From assembly GCA_963823755.1 (NCBI GenBank), contig CAWGMP010000017.1, positions 310,001 through 374,000 of the forward strand: DNA of 64,000 nucleotides. The letters run 5' to 3'. Under the pieces are notes generated by a model that ran no database searches, was not told the origin of the DNA, and saw nothing but the letters and a program-made list of their open reading frames with translations. This DNA is from GCA-003244245 sp963823755. Its GTDB lineage: Bacteria > Actinomycetota > Actinomycetes > Mycobacteriales > Pseudonocardiaceae. This document shows, one piece after another, positions 1 to 8,181 of this stretch; the stretch's first letter is position 1; each line of letters opens with the position of its first letter. The position numbers and the translations under genes are program-made.

Positions 1-132
1 TACGATGCTTGGCGGGCTACATCGTCGATCTCGGTGGCCCGCAGGAGAGCTTCCATGTAGGCCGGGATGGCGCGGACATTGTCGATGTCGCTCGGTCAAG
101 AGCCTTCACCGACCTGAACGTGCCACATCGGA

Positions 133-410
133 TCAGCTTCCGCGTGAGAATACCACACAGTGGTCCGGGATCTGACGCGGCCCACCAGGCGAAGTCATGC
201 TCACCAGACCTTCCAGACCGAACCGCTCATAGCGCGCCAGCCACTTATCCACCGACGGGCGTGTCGCCCCCGACATCGCAGCGATTTCCATTTTCCGGTA
301 TCCTTCGGCTACCAGAGCACCATCTGCGCCCGCGAAGGCACTGATCCGTCATACGATCCCAATCCGACCACCGCGTGAAGTTCGGTGCGATCCTGTTCTG
401 AAAGTTCCAC
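133..410 (-). pseudogene. IS630-type transposase, N-terminal remnant
   Basis: Read from a GTG at 410, this encodes the N-terminal helix-turn-helix part of an IS630/Tc1-like transposase. The first segment (VELSEQDRTEL ... SRAQMVLW) ends at an in-frame TAG at 309-311. The homology continues in another frame with ALVAEGYRKMEIAAMSGA, TRPSVDKWLARYERFG and LEGLVSMTSPGGPR, and stops at 133. Members of this family normally run on into a DDE catalytic domain of about 200 residues, and none is visible here. It is therefore a frameshifted and truncated relic, consistent with an accessory zone. The family call rests on the spacing of the HTH motif and is by eye. Confidence 0.6.
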
Positions 411-610
411 GGACAGAGTATCTCACTTCATATCACCAAAGTAAAGCTGAACACATCTATCTACACTAATTCTTGACGTGCCATTGATGTAAGCGACCGG
501 CTGTAGCCATTTTGGCGCCCGTCCTGTGGATCATCGGGGCACAGGTTGCCGTCGTCGGTCGCTCCCGCCCGGACGCGAGGCCCTAGACTGTCACGCCTAG
601 GAGGTGCCAA

Positions 611-814
611 GTGACCACAACCGGTGACCATGCCCACCACATCGAGCCCCGGCCCGGCGCACGCGCTGCTCTTGAGGAAGCTCTCCGCCGAGAGGGTGTG
701 CAGCCAATCCGGTCAGCAGATGATCTCATCTGCGATGGCATCTTCGAAACCGACGAGGAACTAGACGAGTTCCTGCAGTTCACCTACGCTGCACGGCGCG
801 CCGACATCGCGTGA
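611..814 (+). CDS. VapB-like antitoxin of a type II toxin-antitoxin pair
   Basis: A 67-residue acidic protein starting with GTG at 611, with a strong AGGAGG site at 599-604. The C-terminal half (FETDEELDEFLQFTYAARR) has the acidic helical look of antitoxin tails that wrap a PIN toxin. No DNA-binding fold is obvious in the N-terminal half. Its stop codon overlaps the GTG start of the downstream PIN-domain gene (811), the usual coupled layout of antitoxin before toxin. The function is inferred from size and position; the antitoxin family itself is not recognised. Confidence 0.6.
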   Translation: MTTTGDHAHHIEPRPGARAALEEALRREGVQPIRSADDLICDGIFETDEELDEFLQFTYAARRADIA

Positions 815-1222
815 CCGTGGCACCGGTCGTACTCGACACCGACGTTGCGTCACTCAGCTTGAAGGGCAAGCTTCCTCCGGACGTGCTGCGCCTGCTTGCT
901 GGCCGGGCACCCCTCATCACGTTCGTCACGCTCGCCGAACTCACGCGGTGGGTAGAGCAGCATCAGTGGGGAATGCCCCGACGCGAGCGACTGGCCCACT
1001 GGCTGGCTGGCCAGCAAGCACATCCTCCACACCGACGATGACGTGGCCCGCACATGGGGCGCCATCACTGCGTACGCCTACCTCCGAGGCCGGCCCCGGC
1101 CGACGAATGACTCGTGGATAGCCGCATGCTGCCTGGTCTATGACCTCCCGCTGGTCACCCGGAATGTCGAAGACTTCGAAGACTTCGCTGAGCACGAAGG
1201 TTTACGCATCCTCGGTGGCTAG
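811..1222 (+). pseudogene. VapC-like PIN-domain toxin, frameshifted
   Basis: The first frame begins VAPVVLDTDVASL, the PIN-domain opening with its conserved aspartate, followed by LITFVTLAELTRW with the conserved glutamate. The frame is lost at CTGGCTGGCTGG (999-1010), a three-copy tetranucleotide. Removing one CTGG restores a continuous reading frame: HWLASKHILHTDDD, then RPRPTNDSWIAACCL with the third acidic cluster, then LVTRNVEDF, ending at TAG 1220-1222. The restored protein would be about 135 residues, normal for VapC RNases that cleave tRNA or rRNA. As it stands the toxin stops at 1041 without its last catalytic residues and is probably inactive, while the antitoxin gene is intact. Confidence 0.75.
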
Positions 1223-1526
1223 TTAGCCCATGCTGTCCTGGTTGACGTCGATCGCGACGGGGGACCCGAGCTACGCAGCGCCCACCTGTCAGTGAATACG
1301 GCCCACTCAGACACCGTGAGCCTCGGCACCGGCCCGGATCACTCCGTGTTGTCTCGGACAGCGCGGTCATGGTCAGTCGGGTCGGCGACCTCGGCCGGCG
1401 TGGCCACTCGACTGCGTCAGCCGGTGGGTGGACGACCAGCGGCCGTTTACTGGCCTCCTGGCGCAGCTTTTTGAGGGCCTCGCGTTCCTCATCGCCAGCA
1501 CTGAGAGGTCGTGAAGCGCCTTCAGC
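1223..1526. other. Gap with no recognisable gene
   Basis: About 300 bases between the toxin remnant and the next gene. Short open frames on both strands show neither family resemblance nor a ribosome binding site. No hairpin, repeat or mobile-element end was noticed. Confidence 0.4.
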
Positions 1527-1949
1527 TCAGGCTTGCAGATGAAGTGGCGCCCGTTCACCAACGAGGGCGTCGTCGGGCTTCCTGCCACACACGCCCGTAG
1601 GTGCTATCAGAGAGATCACCTCCGCACGCGCCCCGGAACAACCGGCGTGCGCGCTGACCCACGCCACCAACGCCACCAGCGCGATCATCAGACACACGAC
1701 CAGCGTCGCGACCACGCCCACCTCGACGACCACGCCGCCCACCAGCAACAACGGGTGACGCTCCCACTGCCCGTAGCGGCCCACTGCCCGATTGGGCTGC
1801 ACGGACTGGAGGAGGTCTGGGGGTACCCACGTCGGCACCGGCACCAGATGCCCGAGCGCAGACGCGGTGTCCAGCGGCGGCACCCAACGAGACTGGTCGG
1901 ACACCCGGCCGGAGCCGATCACACCATCGGGCCCGGTCATGCCGTCCAC
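1527..1949 (-). CDS. Hypothetical small membrane protein
   Basis: A 140-residue frame with a polar N-terminus (SRWVPPLDTASALG, VPTWVPPDLLQS) and one long hydrophobic stretch at about residues 68-96 (LLLVGGVVVEVGVVATLV, then CLMIALVALVAWV), consistent with a single transmembrane helix. It lies opposite the low-complexity start of a plus-strand frame that reads as an implausible His/Arg-rich string, so the minus strand is the better candidate. No family is recognised, and the start (ATG at 1949) has no convincing ribosome binding site. Confidence 0.4.
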   Translation of the reverse strand: MDGMTGPDGVIGSGRVSDQSRWVPPLDTASALGHLVPVPTWVPPDLLQSVQPNRAVGRYGQWERHPLLLVGGVVVEVGVVATLVVCLMIALVALVAWVSAHAGCSGARAEVISLIAPTGVCGRKPDDALVGERAPLHLQA

Positions 1950-2112
1950 CCATCCGGGCCCCTAGCCACACCACGCAACGGCAGCGCACGCACCACCGCC
2001 GACGCACAAATGCCGCGCCTCACACCGATACCGGCGCTGCGCAGCCGTCCCCTCCATCAACCCCGAAGTCGGACGCGACTGAGGCACCGCAGCCCCCTCC
2101 ACCTCCCGCAAC

Positions 2113-2492
2113 AGATCGCTCAGGTACTCGCGTCGGACTATCATCTGGGATTCGAGCATGATGACGCCGGTTGGTATCTGGTCGATCGGGTCGAGGACAA
2201 GAAGTACCGCTCTCCGATGGACAGTGGCGAGTCGAGTGATTACGCCTACCTCGGGCGGCTGCCCCGCCTCGATGGCAGAGGTGGATTTCTCTACATTGCC
2301 GGTGTTCACGCTGTCGGTGCCGCTGGTGTCGTCCACTACCTCGACAACCACCTGACCGAGCTGTACCGAGAAGTCAAGACCCGCCGCTTCTCAACGATCA
2401 TCCACTGCGCTTTCGATACGGTGACACGACGAATCGAGAACTCACAACGTAGCTCCCCGCTGTACAAGAACGAGGGAACCGATGCACGCTGA
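2113..2492 (+). pseudogene. C-terminal fragment of a conserved actinobacterial protein paired with PP2C-like genes
   Basis: From about 2113 the plus frame becomes clearly protein-like: YHLGFEHDDAGWYLVDRV, YAYLGRLPRLDGRGGFLY, IAGVHAVGAAGVVHYLDN, LTELYREVKTRRFST and SSPLYKNEGTDAR. This matches what I recall of the C-terminal domain of a conserved actinobacterial protein that usually has a DNA-binding N-terminus and sits just upstream of a PP2C-like phosphatase gene. Here the upstream sequence in this frame is an unlikely basic string and no HTH is visible, so the N-terminal half appears lost. The stop overlaps the start of the next gene (2482), preserving the operon join. Confidence 0.5.
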
Positions 2493-3097
2493 GATGGCAA
2501 CCACTGCTGGAAGCATCGACCGACCCAACGAGGATTGGGTAGGCGCCACACCGACCGCGGTAGTGTTGCTCGACGACCTCACCGCCCCCCGCGACCTGCG
2601 AACTGGAGTGGCTGGTGCTCGCCGACTCGGTCATCGTCTTGGACCTGGGCGGGGAACTCCACGTGATCAGCGACGACCGAGTCAAAGGGGCCGCGCGAGC
2701 ACAACACGATGACGCGCTACGCGCACCCGTCGGCACCGCCGAACACGACCAGAGCGTCAGTCGTTTGGTGCAGACACAACAAAACTTGCGGAATCAGCCA
2801 GGCGGTTACTGGGTAGCAGCAGCCGACCCGGCAGCAGCGAGCGAATCACTTACCGGCGCGGCACATCTGTCTGAAGTAAGGCGCATAGCGGTCCTGTCTG
2901 ACGGCGCCGCCCGGCTCGTCGAATTCGGCCTTGCCGGATGGGAACAGATCCTCTCCACCCTCACTGAAAACGGCCCCCAGACCTTGCTTGACAACGTCCG
3001 CCAAGTCGAGGCAACCGACCTACACGGCGACCGCTGGCCCCGGTCCAAAGCAAGCGACGACGCCACTGCCATCCACATCCAGTTTAAACTGGCCTAG
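2482..3097 (+). pseudogene. PP2C-like protein phosphatase, internally deleted and frameshifted
   Basis: The N-terminal frame reads MATTAGSIDRPNEDWVG and then TAVVLLDDLTAPRDL, the typical opening of actinobacterial PP2C-like proteins with the metal-binding NED. Immediately after 2597 the match resumes in a different frame with CELEWLVLADSVIVLDLG and ELHVISDDRV, then RRIAVLSDGAARLVEF, and ends KASDDATAIHIQFKLA at 3097. Roughly 60-70 residues that normally lie between these parts are missing and the frame changes at the joint. It is therefore a deletion pseudogene. Ser/Thr phosphatase activity would be the family function but cannot be retained here. Confidence 0.65.
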
Positions 3098-3227
3098 GGC
3101 TGTAGCTGAACGCGGTGGGTAGCAGCTCTGCTCAGAAGCCGAACCCGCCTGCGAATCCTCCTGGAGGGCACTTGCCGCCCACTCGATCCTTGCCCGCGGG
3201 AATAGCACTCAGACGCCATCCGTTACA

Positions 3228-3476
3228 TTACGCACTAACCCACTGCCGAAGGACACCCGACGCAATTTCGCCATAACGCTCAAAATAGCGGCGATGAGTC
3301 TTTCGCAAAGCAGCCTTGGAGTTAGCGCTCAATACCACGATCTCCACGCTAGGATTATCGGAATATATCGCTTCAGCCTCAAGGCGAGCATCGAGTGCAG
3401 ATTTTGCGTCATCGAATTCGCGCATCTCCAATATCGTACTTAAGGAACGGTCAAATACGAGCAGATAGCGCCCCAT
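3228..3476 (-). CDS. Small partner protein of the RelA/SpoT-domain gene
   Basis: An 82-residue protein (MGRYLLVFDRSLSTI, FDDAKSALDARLEAEAIY, VEIVVLSANSKAALRKTH, RRYFERYGEIASG). It starts two bases after the stop of the upstream RelA/SpoT-domain gene, so the two are translated together. I recall such short proteins recurring beside actinobacterial RelA/SpoT-like genes, but no biochemical role is known to me. By analogy with toxic small alarmone synthetase modules it could be the antitoxin. The local sequence is visibly less GC-rich than the flanks, a sign of transfer. Confidence 0.65.
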   Translation of the reverse strand: MGRYLLVFDRSLSTILEMREFDDAKSALDARLEAEAIYSDNPSVEIVVLSANSKAALRKTHRRYFERYGEIASGVLRQWVSA

Positions 3477-3478
3477 TC

Positions 3479-4504
3479 CTAGACCACCCCGCCTATCGTC
3501 CGAGCCAGTTCTGACAGTCTACCCTTGATAACGTCTTCGTGTCTAGTCGCCTGAGATTGCACATCGATCACTAAACTCTTAAAACTGGAAGATACGTAAT
3601 CTATCACGCGCTCAAAGTCCAACAAAGTCGGTTGCGCACGCCGAGGAAAACTACGCCGAATAAGACGGCGCTGCCGCCTCTTATCAGACTCATTTATTAG
3701 TAGGCGCTCGATGCAGAACCGACGTAAACGCGCGTAATAATCCTTGTATTCCACAAGGTCTTCTGACGTTGATCCCGTTTCTTCAAGCATGCGGGCCAGG
3801 ATCTTGACGGGTTGCGCAAGTGGCGACTCATTCAATAGCACTACCATCGTTTCGTTGATTTTCTCATATAGGTCAATGTCACCTCCCAGCAATTGAACTC
3901 GTTTCAAGATATCAGCGCGGGTCACCTTGCCCCGGCCATTCGCATCACCCACCGCAACAATCGACTCGGGAAATTCGGGGGCGCCTCCATAGCGAATCTG
4001 CCTGCCCCACTGATCTGCGAGACCCTCAAATACCTGCGCCCACACATCCTGAAGAGTCGTGCGAATTTGCACCTCGACCGGAATTCCTTCAGGGTACACG
4101 ATTACATGCACCGCGCGGTAGCCATGTTTTGGATCGACCCGACGATCAATTACCACCGGCAAGCGCGGAAATCCCTCGAATATTTCGCATATCTCGTCCC
4201 TGGCCTGATCCTGTTCCGTTCGTAACCGGCCGACCACGATACGGGCCCCGGCCACATCCTGAATTCGAGACAATTGAATTCCATGCTCGCGCCTTAATTT
4301 CTCAATAAGAGTGCCAGTGGTTTTGACACGTGTCGTTGGTTTGTACCCGATGCGAGAGATTTCGTATGCAACGTCGTCGAGGAGCTGCTGGTAATGCTCC
4401 AGGATTTGGGAGAAAAGACCGCGATTTTCGTCACCAACAGCGCCCTCGGCAGCTAGTTGCTGACCGAGGTTGTCAACACGCTTTCGCGACACAGGAAAAG
4501 GCAC
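3479..4504 (-). CDS. RelA/SpoT nucleotidyltransferase-domain protein (possible toxSAS-type)
   Basis: A 341-residue protein. Residues about 45-175 form a RelA/SpoT synthetase-like fold: TTGTLIEKLRREHGI, the IQDVAGARIVV strand, RRVDPKHGYRAVHVIVYP, and IPVEVQIRTTLQDVWAQ with the E-rich helix after it. There is no HD hydrolase, TGS or ACT domain, so this is not the housekeeping Rel. The C-terminal half is basic and helical (ESDKRRQRRLIRRSFPRR) and unassigned. Known single-domain relatives make (p)ppGpp or (p)ppApp, or pyrophosphorylate tRNA; which applies here is not visible. It is the first gene of a two-gene operon with the 82-residue partner, and its low GC suggests acquisition. Confidence 0.8.
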   Translation of the reverse strand: MPFPVSRKRVDNLGQQLAAEGAVGDENRGLFSQILEHYQQLLDDVAYEISRIGYKPTTRVKTTGTLIEKLRREHGIQLSRIQDVAGARIVVGRLRTEQDQARDEICEIFEGFPRLPVVIDRRVDPKHGYRAVHVIVYPEGIPVEVQIRTTLQDVWAQVFEGLADQWGRQIRYGGAPEFPESIVAVGDANGRGKVTRADILKRVQLLGGDIDLYEKINETMVVLLNESPLAQPVKILARMLEETGSTSEDLVEYKDYYARLRRFCIERLLINESDKRRQRRLIRRSFPRRAQPTLLDFERVIDYVSSSFKSLVIDVQSQATRHEDVIKGRLSELARTIGGVV

Positions 4505-4769
4505 GTTGCGATAATACTGGACGACTCACCGGCGGGTGCCTCTGAGTGGGGAATTCCCTGACACGCATGAACGTCAGAGCCTGAGAGTCCCACCCGAAGT
4601 GCGCTGCCCTGTGCGCCCACCCCGCTTGAGCCGGTCATCCACCGATGCGGCAGTGCCGACCCGATATAGCTCCTTCTCCTGCCGGAGACGGAACTTCGGC
4701 ACGTACCTGGCACAGCCACCCGGGGACGGCCGGACGGGGCCGGACACGGCGCCCAGACTAGACGAAGAT
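4505..4769. other. Gap between RelA/SpoT-like operon and tRNA terminator
   Basis: No gene is supported here. It contains the promoter side of the minus-strand RelA/SpoT-like operon. Short frames on both strands lack recognisable domains. It marks the junction of the accessory zone with the tRNA-Tyr housekeeping flank. Confidence 0.4.
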
Positions 4770-4804
4770 CGGCCCCTGACCGTGTCAATGCTGGTCAGGG
4801 GCCG
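4770..4804 (-). terminator. Hairpin terminator after tRNA-Tyr
   Basis: A perfect 12-bp stem (CGGCCCCTGACC at 4770-4781 with GGTCAGGGGCCG at 4793-4804) and an 11-base loop. It starts 12 bases beyond the 3' end of tRNA-Tyr in the direction of its transcription. The stem is long and GC-rich; on the minus strand it is followed by ATCTTCGTC rather than a U run, as is common in actinobacteria. Confidence 0.75.
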
Positions 4805-4816
4805 TTTCTGCTGGTG

Positions 4817-4899
4817 TGGCGGGTCAAGGATTCGAACCTTGGAAGGCATCAGCCGACGGATTTACAGTCCGCTCCCATTGGCCGCTCGGGCAACCCGCC
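4817..4899 (-). tRNA. tRNA-Tyr (GTA anticodon)
   Basis: On the minus strand the 83-base sequence opens GGCGGGT, pairs with ACCCGCC at the 3' end, and has an A discriminator at 4817. It contains GACTGTAAATC (anticodon GTA), a long class II variable arm as expected for bacterial tRNA-Tyr, and the T-loop GGTTCGAATCC. CCA is not encoded. Its 3' end faces the accessory zone at 1-4800, the usual orientation of a tRNA used as an integration site, although no duplicated 3' end was noticed inside the window. Confidence 0.95.
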
Positions 4900-5005
4900 T
4901 GGAGGCCGGGTGCACCGGCCGGTAGCTACGATACACAGCCCGTGACGTCGGGTCCGACCGGGCCTGGCAGGTAAGGTCGGCACCGACCTACGGAAGGAGG
5001 TTGCG

Positions 5006-5497
5006 GTGGCGGATCCATCGTTCGATGTGGTCAGCAAGGTCGACCGGCAGGAAGTGGACAACGCGCTCAACCAGGCGGCCAAGGAGCTGTCGACCCGGTT
5101 CGACTTCCGAGGCACCGGGGCGAAGGTGACCTGGGCCGGCGACGAGGCGATCACGATCGAGGCTGAGACCGAGGAGCGCTGCCGCGCCGCGATCGACGTC
5201 CTGAAGGGCAAGCTGATCAAGCGAAGCATCTCGTTGAAGTCCTTCGAGGTGGACGAGCCGGCCGTCTCGGGCAAGACCTACCGGACCACCGGGCGCATCC
5301 TGCAGGGCATCAGCCAGGACAAGGCCAAGGAGATCGCCAAGGCGGTCCGGGACGAGAAGCTCAAGGGCGTGCAGGCCCAGATCCAGGGTGATCAGCTGCG
5401 CGTCTCGGGCAAGAAGAAAGACGACCTGCAAGCCGTCATCGCCCTGTTGAAGGACCGCGACTTCGGCGTCGCTCTGCAGTTCACGAACTATCGGTGA
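5006..5497 (+). CDS. yajQ: YajQ-family nucleotide-binding protein
   Basis: A 163-residue protein that matches YajQ (DUF520) over its whole length: ADPSFDVVSKVDRQEVDN, ELSTRFDFRG, ISLKSFEVDEP, KEIAKAVRDEKLKGVQAQ, QGDQLRVSGKKKDDLQ and FGVALQFTNYR. The family has two ferredoxin-like domains; some members bind cyclic di-GMP or tRNA/GTP, and the role in actinobacteria is unsettled. GTG start at 5006 with AGGAGG at 4995-5000. The gene is divergent from tRNA-Tyr, and its stop overlaps the next start by four bases, so yajQ and rmlA are probably co-translated. Confidence 0.95.
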   Translation: MADPSFDVVSKVDRQEVDNALNQAAKELSTRFDFRGTGAKVTWAGDEAITIEAETEERCRAAIDVLKGKLIKRSISLKSFEVDEPAVSGKTYRTTGRILQGISQDKAKEIAKAVRDEKLKGVQAQIQGDQLRVSGKKKDDLQAVIALLKDRDFGVALQFTNYR

Positions 5498-6366
5498 AGG
5501 GGATCGTGCTGGCCGGTGGCAGTGGCGCTCGGTTGCATCCGATCACCCAGGCCGTCTCCAAGCAACTGCTGCCGGTGTACGACAAACCGATGGTGTACTA
5601 CCCGCTGTCGGTGCTGATGCTGGCCGGCATCCGGCAGATCCTGATCATCTCCACCCCGTCGGACCTGCCGCTGTTCCGCCGTCTGCTCGGTGACGGCAGC
5701 ACCCTTGGGCTACGGTTGAGCTACGCCGAGCAGCCCCGGCCCAATGGCCTGGCCGAGGCTTTCGTGATCGGCGCGGACTTCATCGTGGACGACCCGGTTG
5801 CGCTGGTGCTGGGTGACAACATCTTCTACGGTCCCGGCTTCTCCGCCAGGCTCCGGCAGTGCGTCACCAGCTTGGACGGTTGCGTGCTGTTCGGGTACTC
5901 GGTCAAAGATCCGCAGCGCTACGGCGTCGGCGAGGTCGACGACGACGGAAAGTTGATCTCCATCGAGGAGAAGCCCGCGAAACCCCGCTCGAACAGGGCG
6001 ATCACCGGCCTGTACTTCTATGACAACGACGTCGTGACGGTCGCTCGCTCACTGACCCCGTCGGACCGCGGCGAGCTGGAGATCACCGATGTGAACGTGC
6101 ATTACCTGCGCCAGGGTCGGGCGACGTTGGTCGACCTGGGCCGGGGGTTCGCCTGGTTGGACACCGGAACCCACGAGTCGCTGTTGGAGGCCGGCCAGTT
6201 CGTCCAGGTGCTCGAACACCGCCAGGGCGTGCGGATCGCCTGCCTGGAGGAGATCGCGCTGCGGATGGGCTTCATCGAGGCCGAGGCCTGCTACGCGTTG
6301 GGCCAGGCGATGGCGAAATCCAGCTACGGTCAGTACGTCATGGACATCGCCCGCTCCGCGCGCTGA
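5494..6366 (+). CDS. rmlA: Glucose-1-phosphate thymidylyltransferase
   Basis: A 290-residue sugar-nucleotidyltransferase, the usual length of RmlA. The N-terminal GGSGARLHPIT binds dTTP, followed by SKQLLPVYDKPMVYYPLS. The catalytic region has GDNIFYG, and later come IEEKPAKPRSN, ITGLYFYDNDVV, GELEITDVN and WLDTGTHESLLEA. It makes dTDP-glucose from dTTP and glucose-1-phosphate in the cytoplasm, the first step to dTDP-rhamnose and other deoxysugars of the cell wall or glycans. The GTG start overlaps the yajQ stop. The rmlBCD partners are not in this window. Confidence 0.93.
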   Translation: MKGIVLAGGSGARLHPITQAVSKQLLPVYDKPMVYYPLSVLMLAGIRQILIISTPSDLPLFRRLLGDGSTLGLRLSYAEQPRPNGLAEAFVIGADFIVDDPVALVLGDNIFYGPGFSARLRQCVTSLDGCVLFGYSVKDPQRYGVGEVDDDGKLISIEEKPAKPRSNRAITGLYFYDNDVVTVARSLTPSDRGELEITDVNVHYLRQGRATLVDLGRGFAWLDTGTHESLLEAGQFVQVLEHRQGVRIACLEEIALRMGFIEAEACYALGQAMAKSSYGQYVMDIARSAR

Positions 6367-6389
6367 CAACGCAACGACGCCGCAGCACG

Positions 6390-7256
6390 TCACGGCAGCT
6401 GGCGGCGAGCCATCTCCTCCAGACGGTGCACCCGGTCGGCGATCGGCGGATGCGTGGAGAACCACCGCGCCGCACCCTCGCCCGGCCGGAACGGGTTGGC
6501 GATCATGAGGTGGGACTGCGCCGCCACCGCCGGCTCGGGGCGAAGCGGCGCCAGCTGGGTACCGTACTCCAGTTTGCGCAGCGCGCTGGCCAGCGCCAGC
6601 GGGTCACCGGTGAGCGTCGCGCCGGAGGCGTCGGCCTGGTACTCCCGCGATCGGCTCACCGCCATCTGCACGATGCCGGCCGCGATCGGGCCGAGCATCG
6701 CGATGATGAGCAGAGTGATCGGGTTCGGGCGGTCGTCGTCGCCACCACCGAAGAGCCCCGCGAACAGCGCGAGGTTCGACAGTGCCGTCACCATGCCGGC
6801 CAGTGTCCCGGCGACCGAGGAGATGAGGATGTCCCTGTTGTAGACATGCGACAGCTCGTGGCCCAGTACCCCGCGCAGCTCACGCTCATTCAACAGCTCG
6901 AGGATCCCGAGGGTGCAGCACACAGCGGCGTGGCGCGGACTGCGACCGGTGGCGAAGGCGTTGGGTGCCTGCGTTGGACTGATGTACAGCCGCGGCATCG
7001 GCTGGCGTGCGTCGGTCGCCAACTCCCGCACGATTCGGTACATCATGGGCTGCTCAGGCTCGGACACCGGGCGAGCGTGCATCGCGCGCAACGCGAGCTT
7101 GTCGGAGTTGAAGTAGGCGTAGGCGTTCATCCCGACCACGAGCACCAGCGCGAACAGCACACCGCCGCGGCCGAAGAACGACCCGATCAGCACCACCAAC
7201 GCCGACAGCCCGCCCAGTAGCAGCGCGGTCTTCAGCCCGTTGACGTGGTTGTGCAC
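6390..7256 (-). CDS. htpX: HtpX-family membrane zinc metalloprotease
   Basis: A 288-residue M48 protease of normal length. Two N-terminal hydrophobic stretches (ALLLGGLSALVVLIGSFF and VLFALVLVVGMNAYAYF) anchor it in the membrane. The zinc-binding motif HELSHVYNRD lies at about residue 142, two further hydrophobic segments follow, and the downstream SREYQADASGA supplies the third zinc ligand. HtpX cleaves misfolded membrane proteins. The gene converges on rmlA with a short gap. The start at 7256 gives the family's usual N-terminus. Confidence 0.95.
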   Translation of the reverse strand: MHNHVNGLKTALLLGGLSALVVLIGSFFGRGGVLFALVLVVGMNAYAYFNSDKLALRAMHARPVSEPEQPMMYRIVRELATDARQPMPRLYISPTQAPNAFATGRSPRHAAVCCTLGILELLNERELRGVLGHELSHVYNRDILISSVAGTLAGMVTALSNLALFAGLFGGGDDDRPNPITLLIIAMLGPIAAGIVQMAVSRSREYQADASGATLTGDPLALASALRKLEYGTQLAPLRPEPAVAAQSHLMIANPFRPGEGAARWFSTHPPIADRVHRLEEMARRQLP

Positions 7257-7332
7257 AGTTCGTCAGCCTCCCCGGTGCGTTCGGGCTCTGATCAGTGCAA
7301 CGCGCCGGTCGGGTGCGAGGTTCCGCGGCTCG

Positions 7333-8181
7333 CTAAGCCCGTAGCGCCAGCGTGCAGCACTTCGGGCCGCCGCCGGCCCGGCGGAGTTCGGAGACATCGA
7401 CGAACACCGGCTCGAAGCCGCGGACGGCCAGTGCGTCCCCCAGACCCACGGCCTCCAGGGGTAGTACCACCGAGCGGCCGTCGGACACCCCGTTGAGCCC
7501 AAGGCAGGCCGCGGCCGCCGCGTCGGCGATCACCGCGTCGGGGAACAACCGGGCCAGCACCTGCTGCGAGGCCGGCGAGAACGCCGCCGGGTAGTAGGCG
7601 ATCAGCGGCTCGGACGGCGAATCGTCGAGCACCAGCAGGCAGGTGTCGAGGTGGTAGTAGTACGGGTCGACCAGCTGCAGTGAGACCACCGGCACCCCGA
7701 GTAGTTCCTGCGCCTCAGGATGCGCCGCCGGCTCGGTGCGGAAGCCGGTACCGGCCAGCAGCAGCGAGCCGGTCCAGATCAGGTCTCCCTCACCCTCGTT
7801 GACCGCGCTGGGCACCATCACGTCGGGCGCGCCGTGCGCGACGAACCAGCGTCGGTAGTGCTGTGCTTCCGCAGCCCGCTCCGCGTTGCGGAACCGGGCG
7901 CCCAGAACGATGCCGTCGATGACGGTACCGGCGTTGGCCGCGAACACCATGTCCGGCAGGCCCGGCTCGGGATCGATCACCTCGACGGTGTGCCCGAGCA
8001 CGCGGTGGGTGTCGGCCAGGGCCGTCCACTGGGCCATCGCCTTCGTGGTGTCCACCGGCACGCCGGGGTCCATCCAGGGGTTGATCTGGTAGCTCACAGT
8101 GAAATACTGCGGTGGGCACATCAGGTACCGGCGCGCGGTGGTGACGTGCAGTGACTTCGCTGACCCCAGGGCAGATGACAT
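7333..8181 (-). CDS. ddaH: Dimethylarginine dimethylaminohydrolase-type amidinotransferase
   Basis: A protein of about 282 residues of the arginine deiminase/DDAH fold: RRYLMCPPQYFTVSYQIN, NPWMDPG, PDMVFAANAGTVIDG, GEGDLIWTGSLLLAG, PYYYHLDTCLLVLDD with the catalytic His, and a C-terminal GGGPKCCTLALR carrying the catalytic Cys. DDAH-type enzymes hydrolyse methylated arginines, or arginine itself, to citrulline; in actinobacteria the gene often lies beside an AsnC regulator and an ornithine aminotransferase. The reading frame extends to 8247, but ATG 8181 fits the family N-terminus and leaves room for a promoter. It is divergent from the AsnC gene. Confidence 0.88.
   Translation of the reverse strand: MSSALGSAKSLHVTTARRYLMCPPQYFTVSYQINPWMDPGVPVDTTKAMAQWTALADTHRVLGHTVEVIDPEPGLPDMVFAANAGTVIDGIVLGARFRNAERAAEAQHYRRWFVAHGAPDVMVPSAVNEGEGDLIWTGSLLLAGTGFRTEPAAHPEAQELLGVPVVSLQLVDPYYYHLDTCLLVLDDSPSEPLIAYYPAAFSPASQQVLARLFPDAVIADAAAAACLGLNGVSDGRSVVLPLEAVGLGDALAVRGFEPVFVDVSELRRAGGGPKCCTLALRA

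Noticed and set aside
1533..2112. Plus-strand open frame continuing upstream of the conserved 2113-2492 segment
   Set aside because: Its predicted protein is a His/Arg/Gln-rich string without domains and lies opposite a better membrane-protein frame; only the part from about 2113 looks coding.
4536..4925. Plus- and minus-strand frames running through the tRNA-Tyr gene
   Set aside because: They cross the tRNA and its terminator and show no family likeness.
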